NCBI GenBank assembly: GCA_900550925.1
Contig: URTU01000028.1
Location: 1-20,400, forward strand
DNA length: 20,400 bases
Direction of reading: 5' to 3'
Source: an uncultured Alistipes sp.
GTDB taxonomy: Bacteria > Bacteroidota > Bacteroidia > Bacteroidales > Rikenellaceae
Part shown: in pieces, positions 14,066 through 20,400 of the stretch
How positions within the stretch are numbered: the stretch's first letter is position 1
Layout: each line of letters opens with the position of its first letter
Notes under the pieces: model-generated
Database searches by the model: none
The model's input: only the letters and a program-made list of their open reading frames with translations
Told to the model about the DNA's origin: nothing
Position numbers and translations under genes: made by a program

Positions 14066-14773
14066 ATGGAACGGAAACCTCGCATAGCATTTTTCCTGCC
14101 GGCCCGAAAGGGGAGCCAGCGGGTCAAGAACAAGAATACCCGTACGTTTGCCGGTATCGAAGGCGGACTGCTGGCCAACAAACTGCAGCAACTCCTGCAG
14201 ACCGAACGGATCGACGAGATCATCCTCTCGACCAACGACGAGGAGTGCCTGCGCATCGGTGAACGTTATGCACGGCAGTCGCCGCGGCTGCGTGTCGAAC
14301 GCCGTCCGGACGAGTTGTGTCTCGATTCGACCAACCTGCAGGATCTGATCAGCTATGTCCCGACCGTGACCGATGCCGAACATATACTTTGGGGACATGT
14401 CACTACGCCGCTGGCCGGTGCCGAAGAGTATGATGCGGCCGTCGAGGCATATATCAAGGCGCTGGGCGAGGGTTACGATTCGCTGGTCGGGGTGAGCGAG
14501 CTGCGCAATTTCCTGCTCGACGCCTCGGGCCGCCTGATCAACAACACAACCCCGCTGCCGTGGCCGCGGACACAGGACCTGGCCCCGCTCTACGAGATCA
14601 ACCATACGGTATTCCTCGCCTCGCGCGAGATCTATGTCAGTCAGCGGAACCGCCTCGGACAGCATCCGGCACTCTTCGTGATGGACAAGATACACTCGCT
14701 CGATATCGACTGGGAGGAGGATTTCACGATTGCCGAAAGTTTGATGCTCGCCCGACGGTCGAAAAACGGTTGA
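14066..14773 (+). CDS. Acylneuraminate cytidylyltransferase-family protein (CMP-ulosonic acid synthase)
   Basis: This 235-residue cytoplasmic enzyme is predicted to activate an ulosonic acid with CTP to give a CMP-sugar. The family motif PARKGSQRVKNKN is at 12-24 and holds the residues that bind CTP and its phosphates. DIDWEEDF (213-220) carries the conserved metal and substrate aspartates (D213, D215). NDEECLRIGERYA, VERRPDELCLDST and HVTTPLAG are further family segments. Length matches CMP-NeuAc, CMP-Kdo and CMP-legionaminate synthases, so the sugar cannot be told from this alone. No NeuB- or KdsA-like synthase is in the window; the only carbon-carbon forming enzyme next to it is the HMGL-type aldolase. 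It is the last gene of the operon and is followed by a hairpin terminator. Confidence 0.88.
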   Translation: MERKPRIAFFLPARKGSQRVKNKNTRTFAGIEGGLLANKLQQLLQTERIDEIILSTNDEECLRIGERYARQSPRLRVERRPDELCLDSTNLQDLISYVPTVTDAEHILWGHVTTPLAGAEEYDAAVEAYIKALGEGYDSLVGVSELRNFLLDASGRLINNTTPLPWPRTQDLAPLYEINHTVFLASREIYVSQRNRLGQHPALFVMDKIHSLDIDWEEDFTIAESLMLARRSKNG

Positions 14774-14819
14774 CCATCACCTGAGCGACTGAAATCCAGG
14801 ACCGTGATACAAAGAATAG

Positions 14820-14859
14820 TTGGAGGCTGATTTGCATAAATCGGCCTCCAAATGTTTTT
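14820..14859 (+). terminator. Rho-independent terminator of the sugar-nucleotide operon
   Basis: A 14-pair stem with one G-T wobble joins TTGGAGGCTGATTT (14820-14833) to AAATCGGCCTCCAA (14838-14851), with a GCAT loop. ATG and five Ts (14855-14859) follow. It separates the plus-strand operon from the convergent tatC gene, whose stop is at 14873. The reverse-strand side is less T-rich, so it serves tatC less well. Confidence 0.85.
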
Positions 14860-14872
14860 AGCGTGTTATGGT

Positions 14873-15709
14873 TTACTCCTCCTTTTGCAGGGCGGCCTTG
14901 CGCCGTTCGACGCGCCGTGCGATGACTATGCCCACTTCGTACAGCCCGTACAGCGGCAGGCACATCAGTATCAGTGTGAATACATCGGGCGGGGTGATGA
15001 TAGCCGATATGATCAGGATTACGATGAACGAGTGCCGGCGGTACTTTTTCAGCAGGGCGGACGAGATGATCCCCATCCGTGTCAGGAAATATACGAGTAC
15101 CGGCACTTCGAACACGACCCCCATCATCAGTGATAGAGTGGTGAAGGTTGAGATATAAGATGAGAGGGTAATTGTGTTTGCGACGCTCGGGTCGACCTGA
15201 TATGTGCCGAGAAAGCGGACCGATATCGGGAAAATGACGAAGTAGTCTACCACGACGCCGAGGTAGAAGAGCAGGACTACGGCGGTCAGGATACGGCCCG
15301 AATTACGGCGTTCATTGTCGTAGAGGGCCGGTTTGATGAATAGGAACAGCTGGTAGATGATGTATGGTGCGGTTGCGAGCAGTCCGATGATGAACGAGAC
15401 TGAGATGTGGGTCATGAACTGCGCGGCGAGCTCGGTATTTATCAGCGTGATGTTGTTCGATGGGATCAGCATCGAAGTCATGCCGAGGTATTCGAGCAGC
15501 CGGTTTATGAGCCGGTATGTTATGAAATCTCCCTCGGTCGGGGCCAGGATGGCCTTGAATATCTGATCCTTGAGCAACAGTACTACGCAGCCGAACAGCA
15601 ACGCCGCCACTACGATGCGGACCAGAACCTTGCGCAACTCGTCGAGATGATCCCAAAAGGTCATCTCGCGTTCGTTGTCGTTGTCGGAAGGTATGTTCTG
15701 GTCGCTCAT
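14873..15709 (-). CDS. tatC: Sec-independent protein translocase TatC
   Basis: This 278-residue inner-membrane protein is the receptor of the twin-arginine translocase for folded proteins. The cytoplasmic N-terminus carries FWDHLDELRKVL, the conserved signal-peptide-binding element. Six hydrophobic segments follow. Other family marks are YQLFLFIKPALYDNERR in the second cytoplasmic region and FEVPV, with the conserved glutamate, in the third to fourth helix zone. The loop between TM1 and TM2 (about residues 55-95) is longer than in E. coli, which I recall as common in Bacteroidetes. A charged tail RRVERRKAALQKEE ends the protein. It follows tatA with a 39-base gap and shares its promoter. No tatB is present in the window. 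Confidence 0.95.
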   Translation of the reverse strand: MSDQNIPSDNDNEREMTFWDHLDELRKVLVRIVVAALLFGCVVLLLKDQIFKAILAPTEGDFITYRLINRLLEYLGMTSMLIPSNNITLINTELAAQFMTHISVSFIIGLLATAPYIIYQLFLFIKPALYDNERRNSGRILTAVVLLFYLGVVVDYFVIFPISVRFLGTYQVDPSVANTITLSSYISTFTTLSLMMGVVFEVPVLVYFLTRMGIISSALLKKYRRHSFIVILIISAIITPPDVFTLILMCLPLYGLYEVGIVIARRVERRKAALQKEE

Positions 15710-15748
15710 CGTTAGATCACCTGCGTGCCGTTGGCCGGCAGCAGGCTA

Positions 15749-15982
15749 TTATTGTTTGTCGTTTTTGGATTGCTCGTTTGCGGACTCCTCTTTTTGTGCC
15801 GAAGCCTTCTTCGGGGTATCTTTGATGTCGTTGTCGATTTCGTTCATGCCCTCCTTGAACGAGCGCATGCCCTTGCCGATACCCTTCATGAGTTCGGGAA
15901 TCTTTTTGCCGCCGAACAGCAGCACTATGGCCAAAACGATAAGAATGATTTCGGTGGTGCCGATAGCCAGAAAATGTAACAT
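15749..15982 (-). CDS. tatA: Twin-arginine translocase subunit TatA/E
   Basis: This is a 77-residue pore-forming Tat component. A single N-terminal membrane helix (GTTEIILIVLAIVLLFGGKKIPEL) is followed by the family hinge FGGKKIPEL and an amphipathic helix (IGKGMRSFKEGMNEI). A charged, disordered Lys/Glu/Ser tail ends the protein. I chose the ATG at 15982. The in-frame ATG at 16009 falls at the expected transcription start of the promoter at 16015-16044, so it would have no leader, and its extra nine residues do not fit the family. A lone TatA with TatC suggests a minimal translocase in which TatA also does the TatB job, as known for several bacteria. Confidence 0.92.
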   Translation of the reverse strand: MLHFLAIGTTEIILIVLAIVLLFGGKKIPELMKGIGKGMRSFKEGMNEIDNDIKDTPKKASAQKEESANEQSKNDKQ

Positions 15983-16014
15983 GGTCTTCGAAATAATATG
16001 GTAACTCAATCCTG

Positions 16015-16044
16015 CAAATATAAAACAAATTTCGATACGTCAAA
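16015..16044 (-). promoter_or_regulatory. Putative promoter of tatA-tatC
   Basis: On the minus strand TATATTTG (16015-16022) fits TAnnTTTG, with TTTG at 16041-16044 as -33 element and an 18-base spacer. Expected transcription start is near 16009, giving about 26 bases of leader to the tatA ATG at 15982. Confidence 0.6.
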
Positions 16045-16117
16045 TATCATGTTGCAGGGTTTGTCCCGCGGGGCGGTGATTTTTATTTATATATATGGTG
16101 GTTTGCCAAAAAAAAAC

Positions 16118-16125
16118 TATCTTTG
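16118..16125 (+). promoter_or_regulatory. Putative -7 promoter element of the nadE-rnf operon
   Basis: TATCTTTG fits TAnnTTTG and lies 28 bases before the nadE ATG. A TTTG at 16102-16105 is only 12 bases upstream, too close for a normal -33 element. The A/T-rich tract at 16079-16120, with a run of nine As, may help promoter opening. It is divergent from the tatA promoter. Confidence 0.5.
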
Positions 16126-16153
16126 CGGGGTTGAATCATAACTGTTTCGGAGT

Positions 16154-17734
16154 ATGAAGATTGCACTCGCCCAGCTTAACTATACCGTAGGTGACATTGA
16201 GGGCAATACCTCGAAGATAATCGAGGCGATCGACAAGGCCAAATACCATAATGCCGATCTGTTGGTCTTTGCCGAGCAGGCCGTCAGCGGTACGCCGGCC
16301 TATGACCTGCTCAACAAGGTTACGTTCCTGGAGTTGTGCGAGGAGGCACTGGAGAAGATCGCCGCCCACAGCCGCGGAATATCGGTGATCGTGGGGGTGC
16401 CCGTGCAGGAGAACGGCCGTACGATAAGCGCCGCAGTACTCATCGAATCAGGAGAGATCAAACGGTGCGTGGGCAAGAAATATGTCAATCTTCGCGACGA
16501 GATGGGGTATATCTACCCCTCGAAAGGATACGAAACGGCGGATATCTGCGGCGAACATGTGGCAATAGTTGTGGGTGACGACCTGCGTCGGATCAAGAAT
16601 TTCGACCGCTCGGTGACCACAATCATCAATGTCGCAGCACGACGCTATCGCAAGCGCGTACTCGAATCACGCTACGAGGAGCTGCACCACCTGGCATATG
16701 TCGAGTGCAAGAACGTGGTGTTCGTCAATCAGGTCGGCGGTGCCACCGACATCGTCTTCGACGGTACCTCGTCGGTGTACGACCGGACGGGCGAGATGGT
16801 GACGCTGCTCGATACCTTCGGCGAAGACTTCAAGGTGTGCGACCTGGCCCGTGAAAACGAACCGATTCAAACCCCGTTCTCATACTATAAGAACCGTACC
16901 AGCAATCTGTATGCGGCCATCAAGTGCGGATTGCGCGACTTCTTCAGGAAAAACAACTATACGCGAGCCTGTGTCGGCCTGTCGGGCGGCATAGATTCGT
17001 CGGTCGTGGTTTCGATTGCGGTCGATACGCTCGGCGCCGAAAATGTCAGGGCTCTGATGATGCCTTCGCAGTTCTCGAGCGAGGATTCGGTGAAGGATGC
17101 CGTGCAGCTGGCCGAAAATCTCGGTATAGAGTACAATGTGGTCCCGATCACCGAGGCGTACAAGAGTATCGTCGAGTCGCTCATACCGGTCGTCGGCGGA
17201 ACCCCGTTCGACGCCACCGAAGAGAACATTCAGGCACGTATCCGTACCATCATGCTCATGGCGCTTCAGAACAAGCAGGGATACCTGCTGCTCAACTCGT
17301 CGAACAAGAGTGAGAATGCCCTGGGCTGGTGTACGCTCTATGGCGATACGGCCGGCGGCATAAGCATTACGGGCGATGTCTACAAGAGTGAGATATATGA
17401 CCTGGCGCGCTATATCAACCGCGAACACGAGATAATTCCCGAAAACATACTTAAAAAGGAGCCTTCGTCGGAGCTGCATCCCGATCAGAAGGATTCGGAT
17501 TTTCTGCCGCCGTACGAGGTTGTCGACGCCATCCTGTACCGCATGATCGAGCGCGGGCAGCACCGTGAGGAGATCATCAATGCAGGTTTCGATGCCGATG
17601 TGGTGCGCAAGATACATTCGATGATGATGCGCAACGAGAAGAAGCGCTTCCAGTTCTGCCCGACGCTGCGTCTGTCGAGCTGTACGTTCGGACGTGACAG
17701 GGTGCTTCCGTTGATCAACAAATACGGCGACTGA
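16154..17734 (+). CDS. nadE: NAD+ synthetase with glutaminase-like N-terminal domain
   Basis: This 526-residue enzyme catalyses the last step of NAD synthesis, amidating nicotinate adenine dinucleotide with ATP. Residues 1-235 form a nitrilase-type glutaminase-like domain: MKIALAQLNYTVGDIEGN, then FAEQ with the expected Glu41, and the expected Lys at KKYVN (108/109). In the usual ICEDxW nucleophile motif this protein reads VVGDDLR, so Gly141 takes the place of the catalytic Cys. The following ASP motif is also lost (INVAARRY). GGATDIVFDG is kept. Residues 245-526 form the synthetase domain with intact PP-loop GLSGGIDSS (275-283) and SSNKSE...GWCTLYGDTAGG (382-402). The synthetase is probably active, with free ammonia as nitrogen donor, or ammonia from a partner; this is inferred. 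The stop is 5 bases before the rseC-like gene. Confidence 0.93.
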   Translation: MKIALAQLNYTVGDIEGNTSKIIEAIDKAKYHNADLLVFAEQAVSGTPAYDLLNKVTFLELCEEALEKIAAHSRGISVIVGVPVQENGRTISAAVLIESGEIKRCVGKKYVNLRDEMGYIYPSKGYETADICGEHVAIVVGDDLRRIKNFDRSVTTIINVAARRYRKRVLESRYEELHHLAYVECKNVVFVNQVGGATDIVFDGTSSVYDRTGEMVTLLDTFGEDFKVCDLARENEPIQTPFSYYKNRTSNLYAAIKCGLRDFFRKNNYTRACVGLSGGIDSSVVVSIAVDTLGAENVRALMMPSQFSSEDSVKDAVQLAENLGIEYNVVPITEAYKSIVESLIPVVGGTPFDATEENIQARIRTIMLMALQNKQGYLLLNSSNKSENALGWCTLYGDTAGGISITGDVYKSEIYDLARYINREHEIIPENILKKEPSSELHPDQKDSDFLPPYEVVDAILYRMIERGQHREEIINAGFDADVVRKIHSMMMRNEKKRFQFCPTLRLSSCTFGRDRVLPLINKYGD

Positions 17735-17739
17735 CGAAT

Positions 17740-18156
17740 ATGGCAAAACCGATCGAACATATCGGGGTCGTTTCGGCCGTTGGCGACAACATGGTTGTAG
17801 TGGAGATCGTGGCCGAAAGCGCATGTGCGACGTGCCATGCCCGGGGAGCCTGCGGAATGAGCGAAACCGGAAGCAAACGTATCGAGGTCAGGACTCCGCA
17901 TGCGTCCGATTTCGCAATAGGCGAGCGATGTATGGTCTCGATCGGACGCAATGCCGGTATGAAGGCGGTTGTGTTGTCGTATGTCCTTCCGCTGGTATTG
18001 TTGATTGTGGTATTGACGGTGTGTGTTTCGGCGGGCATGCACGAGGGTTTGGCGGCTGCGGCTTCTCTGGGGGCGGTGGCCGTCTATTATTTATTGCTGC
18101 ACCTGTTCGGCAGAAGGTTGGAAACAGATATTATATTTCAAATAAAAAAACTGTAA
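17740..18156 (+). CDS. rseC: RseC/MucC-like SoxR-reducing system protein
   Basis: This 138-residue inner-membrane protein belongs to the RseC/MucC family that often travels with Rnf genes. The N-terminal 70 residues are a small beta domain with a cysteine cluster CATCHARGACGM (about 29-40), a probable Fe-S or redox site. Two membrane helices follow (about 74-95 and 104-121, separated by VSAGMHEG). A short basic cytoplasmic end finishes the protein. In E. coli and Rhodobacter it works with Rnf (Rsx) to lower SoxR. No SoxR is seen here, so its partner is probably the Rnf complex itself. It follows nadE by 5 bases, and its TAA shares one base with the rnfB ATG, which indicates translational coupling. 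Confidence 0.88.
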   Translation: MAKPIEHIGVVSAVGDNMVVVEIVAESACATCHARGACGMSETGSKRIEVRTPHASDFAIGERCMVSIGRNAGMKAVVLSYVLPLVLLIVVLTVCVSAGMHEGLAAAASLGAVAVYYLLLHLFGRRLETDIIFQIKKL

Positions 18157-19196
18157 TGGAAGATTGGGTAATGGTCCTTGTCTGGACCGTAGTAACGCTG
18201 AGTGCGTTGGGCCTGCTTGCGGCTGCGATACTGTATGTGGTGGCACAGAAGTTCAAGGTCGAAGAGGATCCGCGTATCGACGAGGTCGAGAAGATGCTTC
18301 CGGGCGCCAATTGCGGCGGTTGCGGATTCCCCGGCTGTCGTGGTATGGCCGATGCACTGGTCAAAAACGATGACATTTCGGCACTGTTCTGCCCGGTGGG
18401 CGGCGCCGAAACCATGAAAAAGGCAGCTGCCTATCTGGGTAAAACGGCTCCCGAAAAGGAACCGCAGGTGGCTGTGGTGAGATGCGGCGGCACGTGCGCA
18501 AAACGTCCCCGTACAAATGAGTTCGACGGTGCCAGGTCGTGTGCCGTTGTAGCGTCGCTCTATGCGGGCGAAACAGGTTGCTCGTACGGTTGTATCGGTA
18601 TGGGCGATTGCGTTACGGCTTGTGCGTTCGGGGCGCTCTCGATGAATAAGGAGACCGGTCTGCCGGAGGTCGATCCAGACAAGTGTACTGCCTGCGGAGC
18701 CTGCGTCAAGGCCTGCCCGAAGGGTGTGATCGAACTGCGCAAGAAGTGGCCCAAGAATCGCGGCGTATATGTTTCGTGCGTCAGCCGCGACAAGGGCGCC
18801 GTTGTGATGAAGGCCTGCAAGGCCGGATGTATCGGTTGCGGCAAGTGCGCCAAGGCATGTCCGTTCGGAGCGATTACGGTCGAGAACAATCTTGCATACA
18901 TCGACCCGCAGAAGTGCAAACTGTGCCGCAAGTGCGTTGCCGAGTGTCCTACGGGCGCTATCGTGGCGGTGAACTTCCCGCCTGCACCGGTCAAGGCCGA
19001 CGGCGCGGCAAAACCGGCCGCTCCGAAGGGTGAGGTAAAGCCTGCGGTAGAGAAGCCTGCGGCTCCGAAAGCCGAAGCAAAACCGGTTGCGGAGAAGCCT
19101 GCAGCGGAGCAGAAGCCGGCGGCAGCGAAGGTTGCTGGGAAACCGGTGGATGCAGCACAGGCGGCCCCCGTCAAAGAGTCCCAAACCAAAGAATAA
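18156..19196 (+). CDS. rnfB: Electron transport complex subunit RnfB
   Basis: This 346-residue iron-sulfur subunit of the Rnf ion-translocating ferredoxin:NAD+ oxidoreductase is anchored by one N-terminal helix (about 4-29). The RnfB-specific cluster motif GANCGGCGFPGC (Cys53, 56, 61 and later Cys79) follows. Then come four ferredoxin-like cysteine sets: GCSYGCIGMGDCVTAC (142-156), CTACGACVKAC (177-187), CIGCGKCAKAC (225-235) and CKLCRKCVAEC (254-264). E. coli RnfB is shorter, with fewer clusters; the long form is usual in Bacteroidetes and clostridia. Residues 275-346 are a low-complexity Ala/Pro/Lys/Glu tail. The ATG at 18156 is chosen because it overlaps the rseC stop (TAATG) and begins with a membrane anchor. 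An earlier in-frame ATG at 17823 lies inside rseC and is rejected. Confidence 0.94.
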   Translation: MEDWVMVLVWTVVTLSALGLLAAAILYVVAQKFKVEEDPRIDEVEKMLPGANCGGCGFPGCRGMADALVKNDDISALFCPVGGAETMKKAAAYLGKTAPEKEPQVAVVRCGGTCAKRPRTNEFDGARSCAVVASLYAGETGCSYGCIGMGDCVTACAFGALSMNKETGLPEVDPDKCTACGACVKACPKGVIELRKKWPKNRGVYVSCVSRDKGAVVMKACKAGCIGCGKCAKACPFGAITVENNLAYIDPQKCKLCRKCVAECPTGAIVAVNFPPAPVKADGAAKPAAPKGEVKPAVEKPAAPKAEAKPVAEKPAAEQKPAAAKVAGKPVDAAQAAPVKESQTKE

Positions 19197-19214
19197 CGAC
19201 GAAAAGCTGAAGAT

Positions 19215-20400
19215 ATGAAGAGTTTTCCTATTGGCGGAGTCCATCCGTCAGAGAATAAGTTGAGCCGCGAGCGGGCGATCGAAGTCTTCGCATTGCCCGA
19301 TACGGTTACGATATTTTTATCGCAGCATATCGGCGCTCCGGCGGTAGCCAAGGTGGCCAAGGGCGACAAGGTGCTTACCGGCCAGGTGATCGCCGAGGCC
19401 GGAGGCTTTGTTTCGAGCAATATCCACTCGCCGATCTCGGGAACTGTAGCATCGGTTGACCTTGCGGTGAACGGCAACGGTCTGCGTCAGCCCGCCATCA
19501 CGATCAAACGCGAGGGCGACGATTGGGCCGAGGGCATCGACCTGTCGAAAGATGTCGTCCGCGAGTGCAAACTCGACCCGAAACAGATTATTGCAAAGAT
19601 TCAGGCCGCCGGTATCGTCGGTATGGGCGGAGCAACCTTCCCGGCACATGTCAAGCTGAGCGTGCCCCCGGGCAAGAAGGCCGAGTTCCTGATCATAAAC
19701 GGCGTCGAGTGCGAGCCCTACCTGACGTCGGACCATCGCGTGATGCTCGAACGCGGCGAGGAGCTGCTCGTGGGAGTTACGATTCTGGCCAAGGCGCTGG
19801 GCGTAACGAAATCGTATGTCGGTATCGAAAACAACAAACCCGATGCGATAGCCCATCTGCGTAAGCTTGCGGCATCGTTTGCGGGAGTAGAGATAGTCCC
19901 GCTGCGCGTGAAGTATCCGCAGGGCGGGGAGAAACAGTTGATAGCAGCCGTTACCGGACGTCAGGTGCCTTCGGGTGGTCTGCCGATCGACGTGGGTGCG
20001 GTAGTGCAGAACGCCTCGACGGCGCTGGCCGTTTACGAGGCCGTGCAGAAGAACAAGCCCCTGATCGAACGTGTCGTGACGGTGACCGGCAAGAAGGTCA
20101 AGACACCGTCGAACTTTCTGGTGCGTATCGGCACCCCGATCGACAAGCTGATCGAAGCCGTGGGCGGTATGCCGGCCGATGCCCGTAAGGTGATCAACGG
20201 CGGCCCGATGATGGGACGCGCGATGGTGAACCTCGATTCGCCCGTCACGAAGGGCTGCTCGGGCATCACCGTGATGTCGGGGCGCGACGCCGTGCGCCGC
20301 GAGGCCTCGCAGTGCATCAAGTGCGCCAAGTGCGTGGCCGCCTGCCCGATGGGTCTCGAACCCTATTTCCTTTCGAAGATGACCCAGAAGAAGAACTGGG
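19215..20400 (+). CDS. rnfC: Electron transport complex subunit RnfC (3' end cut by window edge)
   Basis: This soluble subunit of Rnf is thought to bind NADH and FMN. About 395 residues are visible before the window ends, out of roughly 440 expected. The N-terminus IGGVHPSENK is typical. An early barrel-sandwich region (about 35-95; AGGFVSSNIHSPISGTV) is followed by the nucleotide/FMN motif GIVGMGGATFPAHVK (about 134-148). INGVECEPYLTSDHRVM and VKYPQGGEKQLI are further RnfC/Nqo1-like marks. The first ferredoxin motif CIKCAKCVAACPMG is visible near the right edge; a second set is expected beyond it. It starts 18 bases after rnfB. The remaining rnf genes (D, G, E, A) should follow outside the window. 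Confidence 0.94.
   Translation, partial: MKSFPIGGVHPSENKLSRERAIEVFALPDTVTIFLSQHIGAPAVAKVAKGDKVLTGQVIAEAGGFVSSNIHSPISGTVASVDLAVNGNGLRQPAITIKREGDDWAEGIDLSKDVVRECKLDPKQIIAKIQAAGIVGMGGATFPAHVKLSVPPGKKAEFLIINGVECEPYLTSDHRVMLERGEELLVGVTILAKALGVTKSYVGIENNKPDAIAHLRKLAASFAGVEIVPLRVKYPQGGEKQLIAAVTGRQVPSGGLPIDVGAVVQNASTALAVYEAVQKNKPLIERVVTVTGKKVKTPSNFLVRIGTPIDKLIEAVGGMPADARKVINGGPMMGRAMVNLDSPVTKGCSGITVMSGRDAVRREASQCIKCAKCVAACPMGLEPYFLSKMTQKKNW

Noticed and set aside
11426..14695. A 1,089-codon open frame on the minus strand opposite the epimerase, aldolase and cytidylyltransferase genes
   Set aside because: The plus-strand genes have clear family motifs across the whole stretch. The minus-strand product is rich in His, Arg and Gln with no domain, signal or membrane segment. 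GC-rich codon use commonly leaves such antisense frames open.
17823..18155. An N-terminal extension of RnfB starting inside the rseC-like gene
   Set aside because: The extension is the shifted reading of the rseC-like gene. The TAATG overlap and the membrane anchor place the real rnfB start at 18156.
18978..19193. A true tandem DNA repeat in the rnfB tail
   Set aside because: The Ala/Pro/Lys units vary in length and order and the DNA copies are not exact, so it is treated as low-complexity coding sequence.

Overview
The window looks like a chromosomal segment from a high-GC member of the Bacteroidales, most likely Alistipes or a close Rikenellaceae relative. This is inferred from several features. 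Promoter elements fit the Bacteroidetes TAnnTTTG (-7) pattern. There is a TonB-dependent receptor with an N-terminal carboxypeptidase-regulatory-like domain, together with DUF4876, DUF6850 and BACON-type proteins. The Rnf complex has a multi-cluster RnfB, and coding sequence is GC-rich. No RNA gene, insertion sequence, integrase or CRISPR array was seen.

Layout. (1) 1-1860, minus strand: a three-gene operon read from 1860 downwards. It encodes a lipoprotein with a Cys/His cluster, a PepSY-type membrane protein and an ABC ATPase that runs off the left edge. (2) 2110-8467, plus strand, divergent from the first operon: TonB-dependent receptor, small lipoprotein, DUF6850-like outer-membrane barrel, and a BACON/DUF4876-like surface lipoprotein, closed by a strong hairpin terminator. 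There is no SusD, so this is not a classical glycan-utilisation locus. The divergent PepSY/ABC operon makes a metal, haem or chelate uptake role plausible but unproven. (3) 8711-9985: an NCS2 nucleobase permease standing alone. (4) 10129-14773: a four-gene sugar-nucleotide operon. UDP-glucose dehydrogenase and a UDP-glucuronate 4-epimerase should give UDP-GlcA and UDP-GalA. A two-domain HMGL/DmpG-type aldolase and a CMP-sugar cytidylyltransferase look like a route to a CMP-activated ulosonic acid that does not use a NeuB/KdsA-type synthase. A hairpin terminator follows.

(5) 14873-15982, minus strand: tatA-tatC, a minimal Tat translocase. (6) 16154 to the right edge, plus strand: nadE, rseC-like, rnfB and rnfC (cut by the edge), tightly packed. 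This links NAD synthesis to the NADH/ferredoxin-coupled ion pump. NadE has a glutaminase-like domain that lacks its catalytic cysteine.

The best candidates for something undescribed are the aldolase/cytidylyltransferase pair, the SusD-less receptor/DUF6850/DUF4876 locus with its separately encoded small lipoprotein, and the NadE with an apparently dead glutaminase domain. All functional statements come from reading motifs by eye; no database search or structure prediction was run.
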